The notes beneath the pieces are model-generated. The model was not told the origin of the DNA. It worked only from the letters and a program-made list of their open reading frames with translations, and ran no database searches. Shown one piece after another: positions 1 through 5,536 of a stretch of 5,917 nt of DNA (positions are counted from its first letter, which is position 1; each line of letters starts with the position of its first letter). A program made the translations under genes and the position numbers. The DNA is from Kiritimatiellia bacterium (GTDB lineage: Bacteria; Verrucomicrobiota; Kiritimatiellia; RFP12; UBA3636): positions 1 to 5,917 of the forward strand of contig JAFPUX010000521.1 in the NCBI GenBank assembly GCA_017413145.1, in the 5' to 3' direction.

Positions 1-96
1 CAAGCGCGCCTGTCCGCGCGGCGACGGCGCGTGCCTCGCCGCGGTTTCCCCGCGCCGCGCCGCCGACGCCGTCCTCTCCGTTCTTCCGTCCGCACC

Positions 97-2130
97 GTGA
101 AACCGCATCTTCCCGTCTTCACCGCCGATCCGTACCTCGCGCCGTACCTGCCGGCCGTCGAGCGGCGCCTCGCCCGCGCGAACGCTCTCGAGCGGAAGCT
201 GGCGGGGCGGGGGAGTCTCGCCGATTTCGCGAGCGCCCACGAGTGGTACGGCCTGCACCGCGTCCGCGGCGGTTGGACCTTCCGCGAGCACGCGCCGAAC
301 GCGACCGCGTTGTGGCTCGTCGGCGACTTCAGCGGCTGGAAGCGCGCCCCGCGCTTCGCCGCGCGCGCCGTCGGCAACGGCGACTGGGAGCTGCGCCTCC
401 CGGCCCGCGCGCTCTCGCACGGCCAGTTCTACCGCATGGAGCTGGCGTGGCCCGGCGGCGAGGGCGCACGGCTGCCCGTCTACGCGCGGCGCGTCGTCCA
501 GGACCCCGACACGAAGATCTTCGCCGCGCAGGTGTGGAATCCCCCGCGTCCCTACCGCTGGAAGCACCCGGGCTGGCGCGTGCCCGACCGCGATCCGGTC
601 ATCTACGAGGCGCATGTCGGCATGGCGCAGGAGGAGCCGCGCGTCGGCACCTACGCCGAGTTCCGCGAGAAGGTCCTGCCGCGGATCGCGGCGGCCGGCT
701 ACGACACGATCCAGCTCATGGCCGTGATGGAGCATCCCTACTACGGCTCGTTCGGCTACCAGGTGTCGAACTTCTTCGCCGCGTCGTCGCGCTTCGGGAC
801 GCCCGAGGACCTCAAGGCGCTCGTGGACGCCGCGCACGGCCTCGGCCTCGCGGTCGTCATGGACCTCGTCCACTCTCACGCCGTCCGCAACGAACTGGAG
901 GGCCCCGCCGCGCTGGACGGCACGCACCACCTCTACTTCCACGACTGGCGCCAGAACCCGGACGGCTCGTTCGAGGGCCGCGGCCACCATCCCGTGTGGG
1001 ACTCGGTCCTGTTCGACTACGGCAAGATCGACGCGCTGCACCTGCTGCTCTCCAACGTCCGCTTCTGGCTCGACGAATACAAGTTCGACGGCTTCCGCTT
1101 CGACGGCGTGACCTCGATGCTCTACCGCCACCACGGCCTCGGCGTGGACTTCGTCGGCTACGGGCAGTATTTCGACGACCAGGTCGACGAGGACGCCTTC
1201 GCCTACCTCGCGCTCGCCAACCGCGTGATCCACGCCGTCCGCCCGGACGCCCTCACGATCGCCGAGGACGTGTCCGGCATGCCGGGTCTCGCCGCCCCCG
1301 CGTCCGCGGGCGGCGCCGGGTTCGACTACCGCATGTCGATGGGCGTCACCGAGGCGTGGAAGACGCTGCTCGAGAAGGTGCCCGACGAGAACTGGCACGT
1401 CCCGTGGCTCTGGCACGCGCTCACGGACAAACGCGCGGACGAGCGCGTCGTCTCCTACGTGGAATGCCACGACCAGTCGCTCGTCGGCGGCAAGACCGCG
1501 CTCTTCCGCATGGCCGGCACCGCGGTCTACGACGCCATGCACCGCGGCACGGCCGACCTGCGCGCGCAGCGCGCCGTCGCCCTGCACAAGATGATGCGCC
1601 TCGCGACGCTCGCCGCCGCGGGCGGCGGCTACCTCGACTTCATGGGCAACGAGTTCGGCCACCCCGAGTGGATCGACTTCCCGCGCGAGGGCAACGGCTG
1701 GAGCTACGACCACGCGCGCCGCCGCTGGAGCCTCGCGGACGACCCGAACCTGCTCTTCTCCGCGCTCGGCGCGTGGGGCGGCGCGATCGTCCGCCTCGCC
1801 GCCGCTCGCCCGCACCTGCTGGACGCGCCGCCGAAGCTCCTCGCCGCGGACGGCGATGCGCACGTGCTCGCCTTCGCGCGCGACGACCTGTTCTTCGTCT
1901 TCAACTTCCACCCGTCCGCGTCGCACGTCGACTACGAGCTCCCCGTCCCGCCGGGCCGCTACGAGCTGCTGCTCGACTCCGACCGCCCGGACTTCGGCGG
2001 CGCCGGCCGCCTCCCGGCGGCCCTCCGCCTCGACGCCGCCTGGACGACCCGCGGCGACCAGCGCTTCCCGGCGCTGCGCCTGTATCTTCCCACCCGCACC
2101 GCGCTGGTCTTCCGGCGCATCCCGTCATGA
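97..2130 (+). CDS. glgB: 1,4-alpha-glucan (glycogen) branching enzyme, eukaryote-type GH13_8
   Basis: Cytoplasmic enzyme that cuts alpha-1,4 glucan chains and re-attaches them as alpha-1,6 branches in glycogen synthesis. Numbering is from GTG 97 (677 aa). A short N-terminal helix region with a DPYL motif comes first, then a CBM48-like beta domain (about 50-145), a (beta/alpha)8 GH13 barrel (about 150-550) and a C-terminal beta domain. Seen motifs are region I MDLVHSHA (D256, H261), region II FDGFRFDGVTSM (nucleophile D336), region III AEDVSGMPG (acid/base E390) and region IV ECHDQSLVGGKT (D459), then MGNEFGHPEW near 516. These match the eukaryotic GBE1 type rather than the E. coli GlgB type, and the catalytic residues are all present. 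The frame is open from the window edge, with another GTG at 31, but residues before 97 are Arg-rich low complexity and homology begins at DPYL. No Shine-Dalgarno is visible. The gene overlaps the next one by ATGA. Confidence 0.93.
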   Translation: MKPHLPVFTADPYLAPYLPAVERRLARANALERKLAGRGSLADFASAHEWYGLHRVRGGWTFREHAPNATALWLVGDFSGWKRAPRFAARAVGNGDWELRLPARALSHGQFYRMELAWPGGEGARLPVYARRVVQDPDTKIFAAQVWNPPRPYRWKHPGWRVPDRDPVIYEAHVGMAQEEPRVGTYAEFREKVLPRIAAAGYDTIQLMAVMEHPYYGSFGYQVSNFFAASSRFGTPEDLKALVDAAHGLGLAVVMDLVHSHAVRNELEGPAALDGTHHLYFHDWRQNPDGSFEGRGHHPVWDSVLFDYGKIDALHLLLSNVRFWLDEYKFDGFRFDGVTSMLYRHHGLGVDFVGYGQYFDDQVDEDAFAYLALANRVIHAVRPDALTIAEDVSGMPGLAAPASAGGAGFDYRMSMGVTEAWKTLLEKVPDENWHVPWLWHALTDKRADERVVSYVECHDQSLVGGKTALFRMAGTAVYDAMHRGTADLRAQRAVALHKMMRLATLAAAGGGYLDFMGNEFGHPEWIDFPREGNGWSYDHARRRWSLADDPNLLFSALGAWGGAIVRLAAARPHLLDAPPKLLAADGDAHVLAFARDDLFFVFNFHPSASHVDYELPVPPGRYELLLDSDRPDFGGAGRLPAALRLDAAWTTRGDQRFPALRLYLPTRTALVFRRIPS

Positions 2131-2885
2131 CCACGTCGACCTGGAACGGATACGAGATGGAGCGCACGGACCCCGAGCCCGGGGTCGCGCGGCTGCTCGT
2201 GAAGCCCAGGGCGGACGCGTCCCTCGCGCGCGACGCGGAGGGGCGTCCGCGCTGGTACTGGAAGGTCCATTTCTGGGGCGCGTTCCCGTTCGTCGACCTC
2301 GCGCTGCTCGCGCGCGGCTGGCATGTCGCGCACGCGACCGTTGACGAGCTCTACGGCGGCCCCGAGTGCATGCGCCGCATGGACTCGCTCTACGACGAAA
2401 TGGTCGCGCGCGGCTTTTCGCGGCATCCGGTGCTCTGCGGCATGAGCCGCGGCGGGCTCGACACCGCGAACTGGGCCGTGCACCGCGCCGGCGCGCCCGG
2501 CGCGATCGTCCTCGACAACCCCGTCCTCGACATGCGCTCCTGGCCGCTCGGCGCGGGCCGTCCGGCGAGCCGCTCCCCGTGGTGCCTGGAGAACGCAAAG
2601 CGCGCGTGGGGCTTCGCGGACGACGCGGCGGCGCGCGCCTTCGCCGGCAATCCGGTCGACGCCGCGCCCGCGCCGATCGCCGCCGCGCGCACGCCCGTGC
2701 TGCTCGTGCAGGCGCTCGCGGACACCGTCGTGCCGCCGGAGGAGAACGGACTGCCGTTCTTCGAACGCCTCCGCGCCGCGGGCGGCGTCTGCGAAAAGAT
2801 CGAAAAGCCCGGCGCCGACCATCACCCGCATTCGCTCGACCCGCCGGACGCGATCCTCGCGTTCCTCGACCGCCACCTGCCGTGA
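2127..2885 (+). CDS. alpha/beta-hydrolase (serine esterase/peptidase-like), substrate unknown
   Basis: A 252-aa alpha/beta-hydrolase-fold protein. The nucleophile elbow is GMSRGG with S107. A likely acid is D199 in ALADTVVPPEEN, and the histidine lies in the GADHHPHS motif (H232 or H233). All three triad elements are in the expected order and spacing. The N-terminal TWNGYE segment and the later HFWGAFPFVDLALLARG and YGGPE segments resemble, from memory, an esterase/peptidase-like group common in planctomycete and verrucomicrobial genomes, where the domain is often exported. Here no signal peptide is visible, so a cytosolic location is inferred. The start ATG 2127 overlaps the upstream stop (ATGA) and keeps the WNGY motif. 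ATG 2157 would remove it. No Shine-Dalgarno is visible, so translational coupling is likely. The substrate cannot be read from sequence. Its place beside a branching enzyme does not prove a carbohydrate-ester role. Confidence 0.85.
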   Translation: MTTSTWNGYEMERTDPEPGVARLLVKPRADASLARDAEGRPRWYWKVHFWGAFPFVDLALLARGWHVAHATVDELYGGPECMRRMDSLYDEMVARGFSRHPVLCGMSRGGLDTANWAVHRAGAPGAIVLDNPVLDMRSWPLGAGRPASRSPWCLENAKRAWGFADDAAARAFAGNPVDAAPAPIAAARTPVLLVQALADTVVPPEENGLPFFERLRAAGGVCEKIEKPGADHHPHSLDPPDAILAFLDRHLP

Positions 2886-3904
2886 ACCGTTTCCTCAAGA
2901 CCGCCCTCAAGCTCGCCTTCACGGCGCTGCTGCTCGCGTTGCTGTACCGCAACGTGGACGGCCGCGCGTTCGGCGAAGCGTTGCGCGGCATCCGCTGGTG
3001 GCCGTGGGTTCCCGCGTTCTTCGCGATCGCTTTCGCGAACATGTGGCTCTCGTCGCTTCGCTGGGGCCTGCTGCTGCGCAGCGACGGCGTGGACATCCCG
3101 ACGCGCAAGCTCTTCGCGAGCCACTGGATCGCGTCGTTCTTCAACTTCTTCCTGCCGTCGAACATCGGGGGCGACGTGTACCGCATCGCCGACATCGGCC
3201 GCAAGAGTGGCAGCGCGATGGGTTCGCTCGCGTCGGTCTTCGTCGACCGCCTCTGCGGCTTCCTCGCGCTCTCGCTGATGGGGTTCGTCTTCCCGCTGCT
3301 CGGCCTGCGGCTCGTCCCGCCGGAGAAGCGCGTCCTGCTGCTCGTGCCGCTCGCCGTCTTCCTCGGGTTCCTTTGCGTCGCCGCGCTGCTGTGGCAGCAG
3401 GGGATCGTCCGCTTCTTCGCGCGGGCGCTGCCGGGTCGGCTCCGCGCGAAGGTCGAGCGGCTGCTCGACACGTTCTTCGCGTCCGTGTCCGCTTACCTGC
3501 GCCGGCCGCGCGCGCTCGCCGGCGCGTTCGCCCTTTCGCTCGTCTTCCAGTTCCTCGTCTTCGTGGCGGTGTGGACGCTCTGCCGCGCGCTGTCGATTCC
3601 CGTGTCGCTTGCGGAATGCTGCGTGTTCGTCCCGTTCGTGTGCCTGCTCGAGGCCGTTCCGCTCACGTTCTTCGGCATCGGCCTGCGCGACACGGGCTAC
3701 GCGATGTTCTTCTCCGCCGTCGGCCTCGCGGGGCGGGGTGCGGACCCCGCCACGGCGTCCGCCACGCTTTCGCTCTGCTACATGGCTTTCACGCTCGCCT
3801 ACGCGGCGGGCGGCGGCCTGTTGTTCCTGCGCCGCCTCTTCGCGGCGCCGTCCGGGGCCGCGGCCCCGGAACCTCCTTCCGACACAACCCCTTCGGGCGG
3901 GTAG
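2882..3904 (+). CDS. LPG-synthase-TM/flippase-like integral membrane protein (PF03706/UPF0104 type)
   Basis: A 340-aa inner-membrane protein with about seven or eight hydrophobic segments (approximately 8-23, 41-65, 81-95, 117-145, 151-171, 211-238, 246-283 and 292-316). Family-type motifs are FNFFLPSNIGGDVYRI (88-102), VFVDRLCGF (119-127) and EAVPLTFFGIGLRD (257-270). These match the membrane domain found in MprF and in stand-alone proteins thought to move or modify lipids. No soluble lysyltransferase domain follows, so it is not a complete MprF. The start is GTG 2882, overlapping the hydrolase stop as GTGA. No Shine-Dalgarno is visible. The last 20 residues are Ala/Pro/Ser/Gly-rich, and their codons cover a 20-bp palindrome and the first 10 nt of a tRNA gene, which supplies the UAG stop. 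Substrate and direction of transport are unknown. Confidence 0.85.
   Translation: MNRFLKTALKLAFTALLLALLYRNVDGRAFGEALRGIRWWPWVPAFFAIAFANMWLSSLRWGLLLRSDGVDIPTRKLFASHWIASFFNFFLPSNIGGDVYRIADIGRKSGSAMGSLASVFVDRLCGFLALSLMGFVFPLLGLRLVPPEKRVLLLVPLAVFLGFLCVAALLWQQGIVRFFARALPGRLRAKVERLLDTFFASVSAYLRRPRALAGAFALSLVFQFLVFVAVWTLCRALSIPVSLAECCVFVPFVCLLEAVPLTFFGIGLRDTGYAMFFSAVGLAGRGADPATASATLSLCYMAFTLAYAAGGGLLFLRRLFAAPSGAAAPEPPSDTTPSGG
3851..3870. repeat. 20-bp perfect palindrome inside the 3' end of the membrane-protein gene
   Basis: The 20 bases beginning TCCGGGGCCG are followed by their exact reverse complement. As RNA this gives an 8-bp all-strong stem closed by a CGCG loop. It lies in the low-complexity C-terminal coding tail, 24 bp before the tRNA. 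No T-run follows, so it is not a standard intrinsic terminator. It might pause polymerase, guide RNA processing or bind a dimeric protein, but none of this is shown. Confidence 0.6.
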
Positions 3905-3967
3905 CTCAGTGGTTAGAGCCCTCGGCTTACACCCGAGTGGTCGCGGGTTCGAGTCCCGCCCCGCCCA
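3895..3967 (+). tRNA. tRNA-Val, anticodon UAC
   Basis: A 73-nt cloverleaf folds without mismatch in any stem. The acceptor stem is GGGCGGG with CCCGCCC (3895-3901 and 3960-3966). The D stem is GCTC/GAGC (3904-3907 and 3916-3919). The anticodon stem is CTCGG/CCGAG (3921-3925 and 3933-3937), with loop CTTACAC and anticodon TAC at 3928-3930. The variable loop is five nt. The T stem is GCGGG/CCCGC (3943-3947 and 3955-3959) with loop TTCGAGT. The discriminator base is A3967. CCA is not encoded, so it must be added enzymatically. The first 10 nt overlap the end of the upstream coding region: U8, A9 and G10 of the tRNA form that gene's UAG stop. No separate promoter is visible, so read-through from the upstream genes is the likely source. 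Confidence 0.95.
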
Positions 3968-3989
3968 AGACTTCCGGCTTCGCCGAGCG

Positions 3990-4006
3990 GCGGCGCGTTG
4001 CGCCGC
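3990..4006 (+). terminator. weak candidate terminator or processing hairpin after the tRNA
   Basis: GCGGCGC (3990-3996) pairs perfectly with GCGCCGC (4000-4006) around a GTT loop. It lies 22 nt after the tRNA and ends exactly where the proposed -35 box of the next gene begins. Only two T bases follow, so intrinsic termination is doubtful. It could equally be a 3' barrier in tRNA processing or a chance GC-rich stem. Confidence 0.3.
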
Positions 4007-4035
4007 TTGCAGGCGGGGCCGCGTTGCGGTAGAAT
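4007..4035 (+). promoter_or_regulatory. sigma70-like promoter for the riboswitch/transporter unit
   Basis: A -10 box TAGAAT (4030-4035) matches TATAAT at five of six positions and stands out in this GC-rich DNA. A weak -35 box TTGCAG (4007-4012) sits at the ideal 17-nt spacing. Transcription would start near 4042, which is also the first base of the P1 stem of the TPP aptamer. That agreement raises confidence. No operator is visible. Confidence 0.6.
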
Positions 4036-4041
4036 CCCGCG

Positions 4042-4141
4042 CCGTTCCGACGGGGAGTCCGCGCCAGGCGGGCTGAGAGGGGGCCGACGGGCGGCCCCGA
4101 CCCTTCGAACCTGATCCGGATCATGCCGGCGAAGGAAACGG
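4042..4141 (+). promoter_or_regulatory. TPP riboswitch (THI element) controlling the transporter
   Basis: The conserved thi-box sequences are present in order: CGGGGAG (4051-4057), GCTGAGA (4072-4078), ACCC-TTCGAACCTGATC (4100-4116) and GGATCATGCCGGCGAAGG (4118-4135). P3 is formed by GTCCGC (4057-4062) and GCGGGC (4068-4073). An extra 6-bp stem, GGGGCC/GGCCCC (4080-4085 and 4093-4098), sits in the variable position. P1 is CCGTTCC (4042-4048) with GGAAACGG (4134-4141), one A bulged. The P1 3' strand contains the GG of the Shine-Dalgarno AAGGA (4132-4136) and ends two nt before the ATG at 4144. TPP binding should thus close the ribosome binding site directly. No separate expression platform or terminator is visible. 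The usual TAAT reads TCAT here, a minor variation. Confidence 0.95.
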
Positions 4142-4143
4142 AA

Positions 4144-5520
4144 ATGAAAGACGAAGACAAGGGGATGTCCGCCCTCGGTTGCGGACTGGTGTGGTTCGGG
4201 GCGGCGGTTTCGATCGCCGAGATCGAGGCGGGCGCGGCCCTAGCGCCGGCGGCCGTCGGCGGTCGCGGCTGGTCCGTGCTCGGCGCGGTCCTGCTCGGAC
4301 ATCTGTTCGGCGGCGCGCTGCTCTTCCTCGCGATGCTGCTGGGCGCGCGGACGCGCCGCGGCGGAATGGACTGCGCGAAGGTCCCGTTCGGCCGCGCGGG
4401 CGGCGGCTTCTTCGCCGCCCTCAACCTCCTGCAGCTCGTCGGCTGGACGGCCGTGATGGTCGCGCAGGGCGCGGGCGCGGCGCGGGAGCTGCTCGACGGC
4501 CGCGTTCCGTTCGCCGCGGCCTGCGCGGGCATCGGAGTCCTCGTCGCGGTCTGGATCTACGTCGGCCTGCGTGGCGTCGGGAAGATCAACTCGGTCGCGA
4601 TGGGCCTGCTCTTCGCGCTCACGGTCGTGTTGTTCGTCTCCCTCCTTTCGACGGACGCCAAAGGGACGGGGCGTCCGACCGAGCCGATGCCGGACCCGGT
4701 CTTCTGGTTCGCCTTCGAGATGTCGGTCGCGATGCCGCTCTCGTGGCTGCCGCTCGCGGCCGACTACACGAGGGACGCGCGCCGGCCCGTCGCGGCATGC
4801 GCGGCCGCGGCGCTCGTGTACTCCCTCGTGTCGTGCTGGATGTACGGCATCGGCATGGTCGCGGCGACCTACGGGTCGATCCCCGACGCGTTCCGGTACT
4901 TCGACGCGGCGGGGCTCGGCGCGGCGGCGCTGCTCGTCATCGTCTTCTCGACCGTGACGACGACGTTCCTCGACGCCTATTCGGCGGGCGAGAGCGCGAA
5001 GAGCCTCTGGTCGCGCATCCCCGCGAAGCCGTTCGGCGTGGCGGTGTGCGCGCTCGGCACGCTCCTCGCCGCGCTCGGCGCGATGGACCGCTACCTCGAC
5101 TTCCTGTACCTCATCGCCTCGGTCTTCGCGCCGATGGCGGCGGTGTTGCTCGTGGACGGCTTCCTCGCGCAGCGACGCCCTCAAAACTCCGCGTCCTCCG
5201 CGAACTCCGCGTGCAAACTCTCCGCGGACTCCGCGAACTCTGCGTGCAAACTCTCCGCGGACTCCGCGAACTCTGCGTGTAATCTCTCCGCGAACTCCGC
5301 GTGCAACCTTTCCGCGAACTCCGCGTGGAACCTCGTCGCGTGGGCGGTCGGCTTCGCGGTCTACCACGCGTGCCTGGGCGGCGACTCGCCGTTCGCGCTC
5401 GCGTGGCCCGGCGCGTTCGGCTTCCTCGCCGGCTGGTCCTCGCCCGCCGGCGCGACGATCCCCGCGATGGCGGCTTCCGCGCTCCTCGCGCTTCCGCCGG
5501 CGGTCCGGGCGCGCCGCTAG
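4144..5520 (+). CDS. cytX: CytX-type hydroxymethylpyrimidine (HMP) transporter, NCS1 family
   Basis: A 458-aa multi-pass inner-membrane permease of the nucleobase:cation symporter-1 family, predicted to import the thiamin pyrimidine precursor HMP. Recognisable CytX-like segments are LVWFGAAVSIAEIEAG (15-30), NLLQLVGWTAVMVAQGAGA (94-112), WIYVGLRGVGKINS, SWLPLAADYTRDAR (about 200-213) and FLYLIASVFAPMAAVLLVDGF. A TPP riboswitch directly upstream independently supports a thiamin role. The start ATG 4144 has AAGGA seven nt upstream. An in-frame ATG at 4123 lies inside the aptamer and is rejected. The protein is somewhat longer than I expect for the family because residues about 347-395, in the loop between the last long hydrophobic block and WNLVAWAVGFAVYHA, are Ser/Ala/Asn-rich repeats. 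No other thi gene is in the window. Closely related cytosine permeases are the main alternative, but less likely. Confidence 0.9.
   Translation: MKDEDKGMSALGCGLVWFGAAVSIAEIEAGAALAPAAVGGRGWSVLGAVLLGHLFGGALLFLAMLLGARTRRGGMDCAKVPFGRAGGGFFAALNLLQLVGWTAVMVAQGAGAARELLDGRVPFAAACAGIGVLVAVWIYVGLRGVGKINSVAMGLLFALTVVLFVSLLSTDAKGTGRPTEPMPDPVFWFAFEMSVAMPLSWLPLAADYTRDARRPVAACAAAALVYSLVSCWMYGIGMVAATYGSIPDAFRYFDAAGLGAAALLVIVFSTVTTTFLDAYSAGESAKSLWSRIPAKPFGVAVCALGTLLAALGAMDRYLDFLYLIASVFAPMAAVLLVDGFLAQRRPQNSASSANSACKLSADSANSACKLSADSANSACNLSANSACNLSANSAWNLVAWAVGFAVYHACLGGDSPFALAWPGAFGFLAGWSSPAGATIPAMAASALLALPPAVRARR
5181..5327 (+). repeat. in-frame tandem array of 33- and 24-nt units inside cytX
   Basis: Five successive units are visible at 5181-5213, 5214-5246, 5247-5279, 5280-5303 and 5304-5327. 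The second and third are identical over all 33 nt, and the first shares the same 33-nt spacing with changes. The last two are 24 nt, lacking one 9-nt block. Each unit is built from 9-nt blocks of the form nnCTCYGCG (with nn plus one base variable) and a 15-nt block TGCAAACTCTCCGCG. All lengths are multiples of three, so copy changes keep the reading frame. They encode NSA, DSA or SSA and CKLSA/CNLSA peptides. The complementary strand reads as GCAGAG/GCGGAG-rich DNA, like CGCAGAG-type dispersed repeats known from several bacterial phyla. Confidence 0.93.
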
Positions 5521-5534
5521 GGCGAGCGGGCGCG
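5510..5534. terminator. possible hairpin between the convergent genes
   Basis: CGCGCCGCT (5510-5518) can pair with AGCGGGCGCG (5525-5534), with one bulged G and a six-base loop. It covers the cytX stop codon and most of the 16-bp gap before the stop of the opposing gene. There is no T-run on either strand, so it could be a weak bidirectional terminator or simply a GC-rich chance stem. Confidence 0.3.
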
Positions 5535-5536
5535 GG

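Noticed and set aside
31..96. GTG 31 as the start of the branching enzyme
   Set aside because: The 22 extra residues are Arg/Pro-rich low complexity with no family similarity. GTG 97 starts shortly before the conserved DPYL segment. The upstream frame is still open, so this is not fully excluded.
243..2885. An 880-codon open frame that could suggest a large fusion protein ending in the hydrolase
   Set aside because: Residues before 2127 are Arg/Ala/Pro-rich shadow of the branching enzyme in another frame. Only the part from ATG 2127 shows protein-like motifs.
2125..3471. Long antisense open frame opposite the hydrolase and flippase genes
   Set aside because: Composition is Arg/Ser/Ala-rich without domains, and both sense genes have strong family motifs.
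4123..4143. Upstream in-frame ATG as the cytX start
   Set aside because: It lies in a conserved part of the TPP aptamer and has no Shine-Dalgarno. ATG 4144 has AAGGA at seven-nt spacing.
5181..5327. CRISPR array
   Set aside because: Units are short, directly abutting and contain no unique spacers. They are in frame within a coding region, so this is a tandem repeat.
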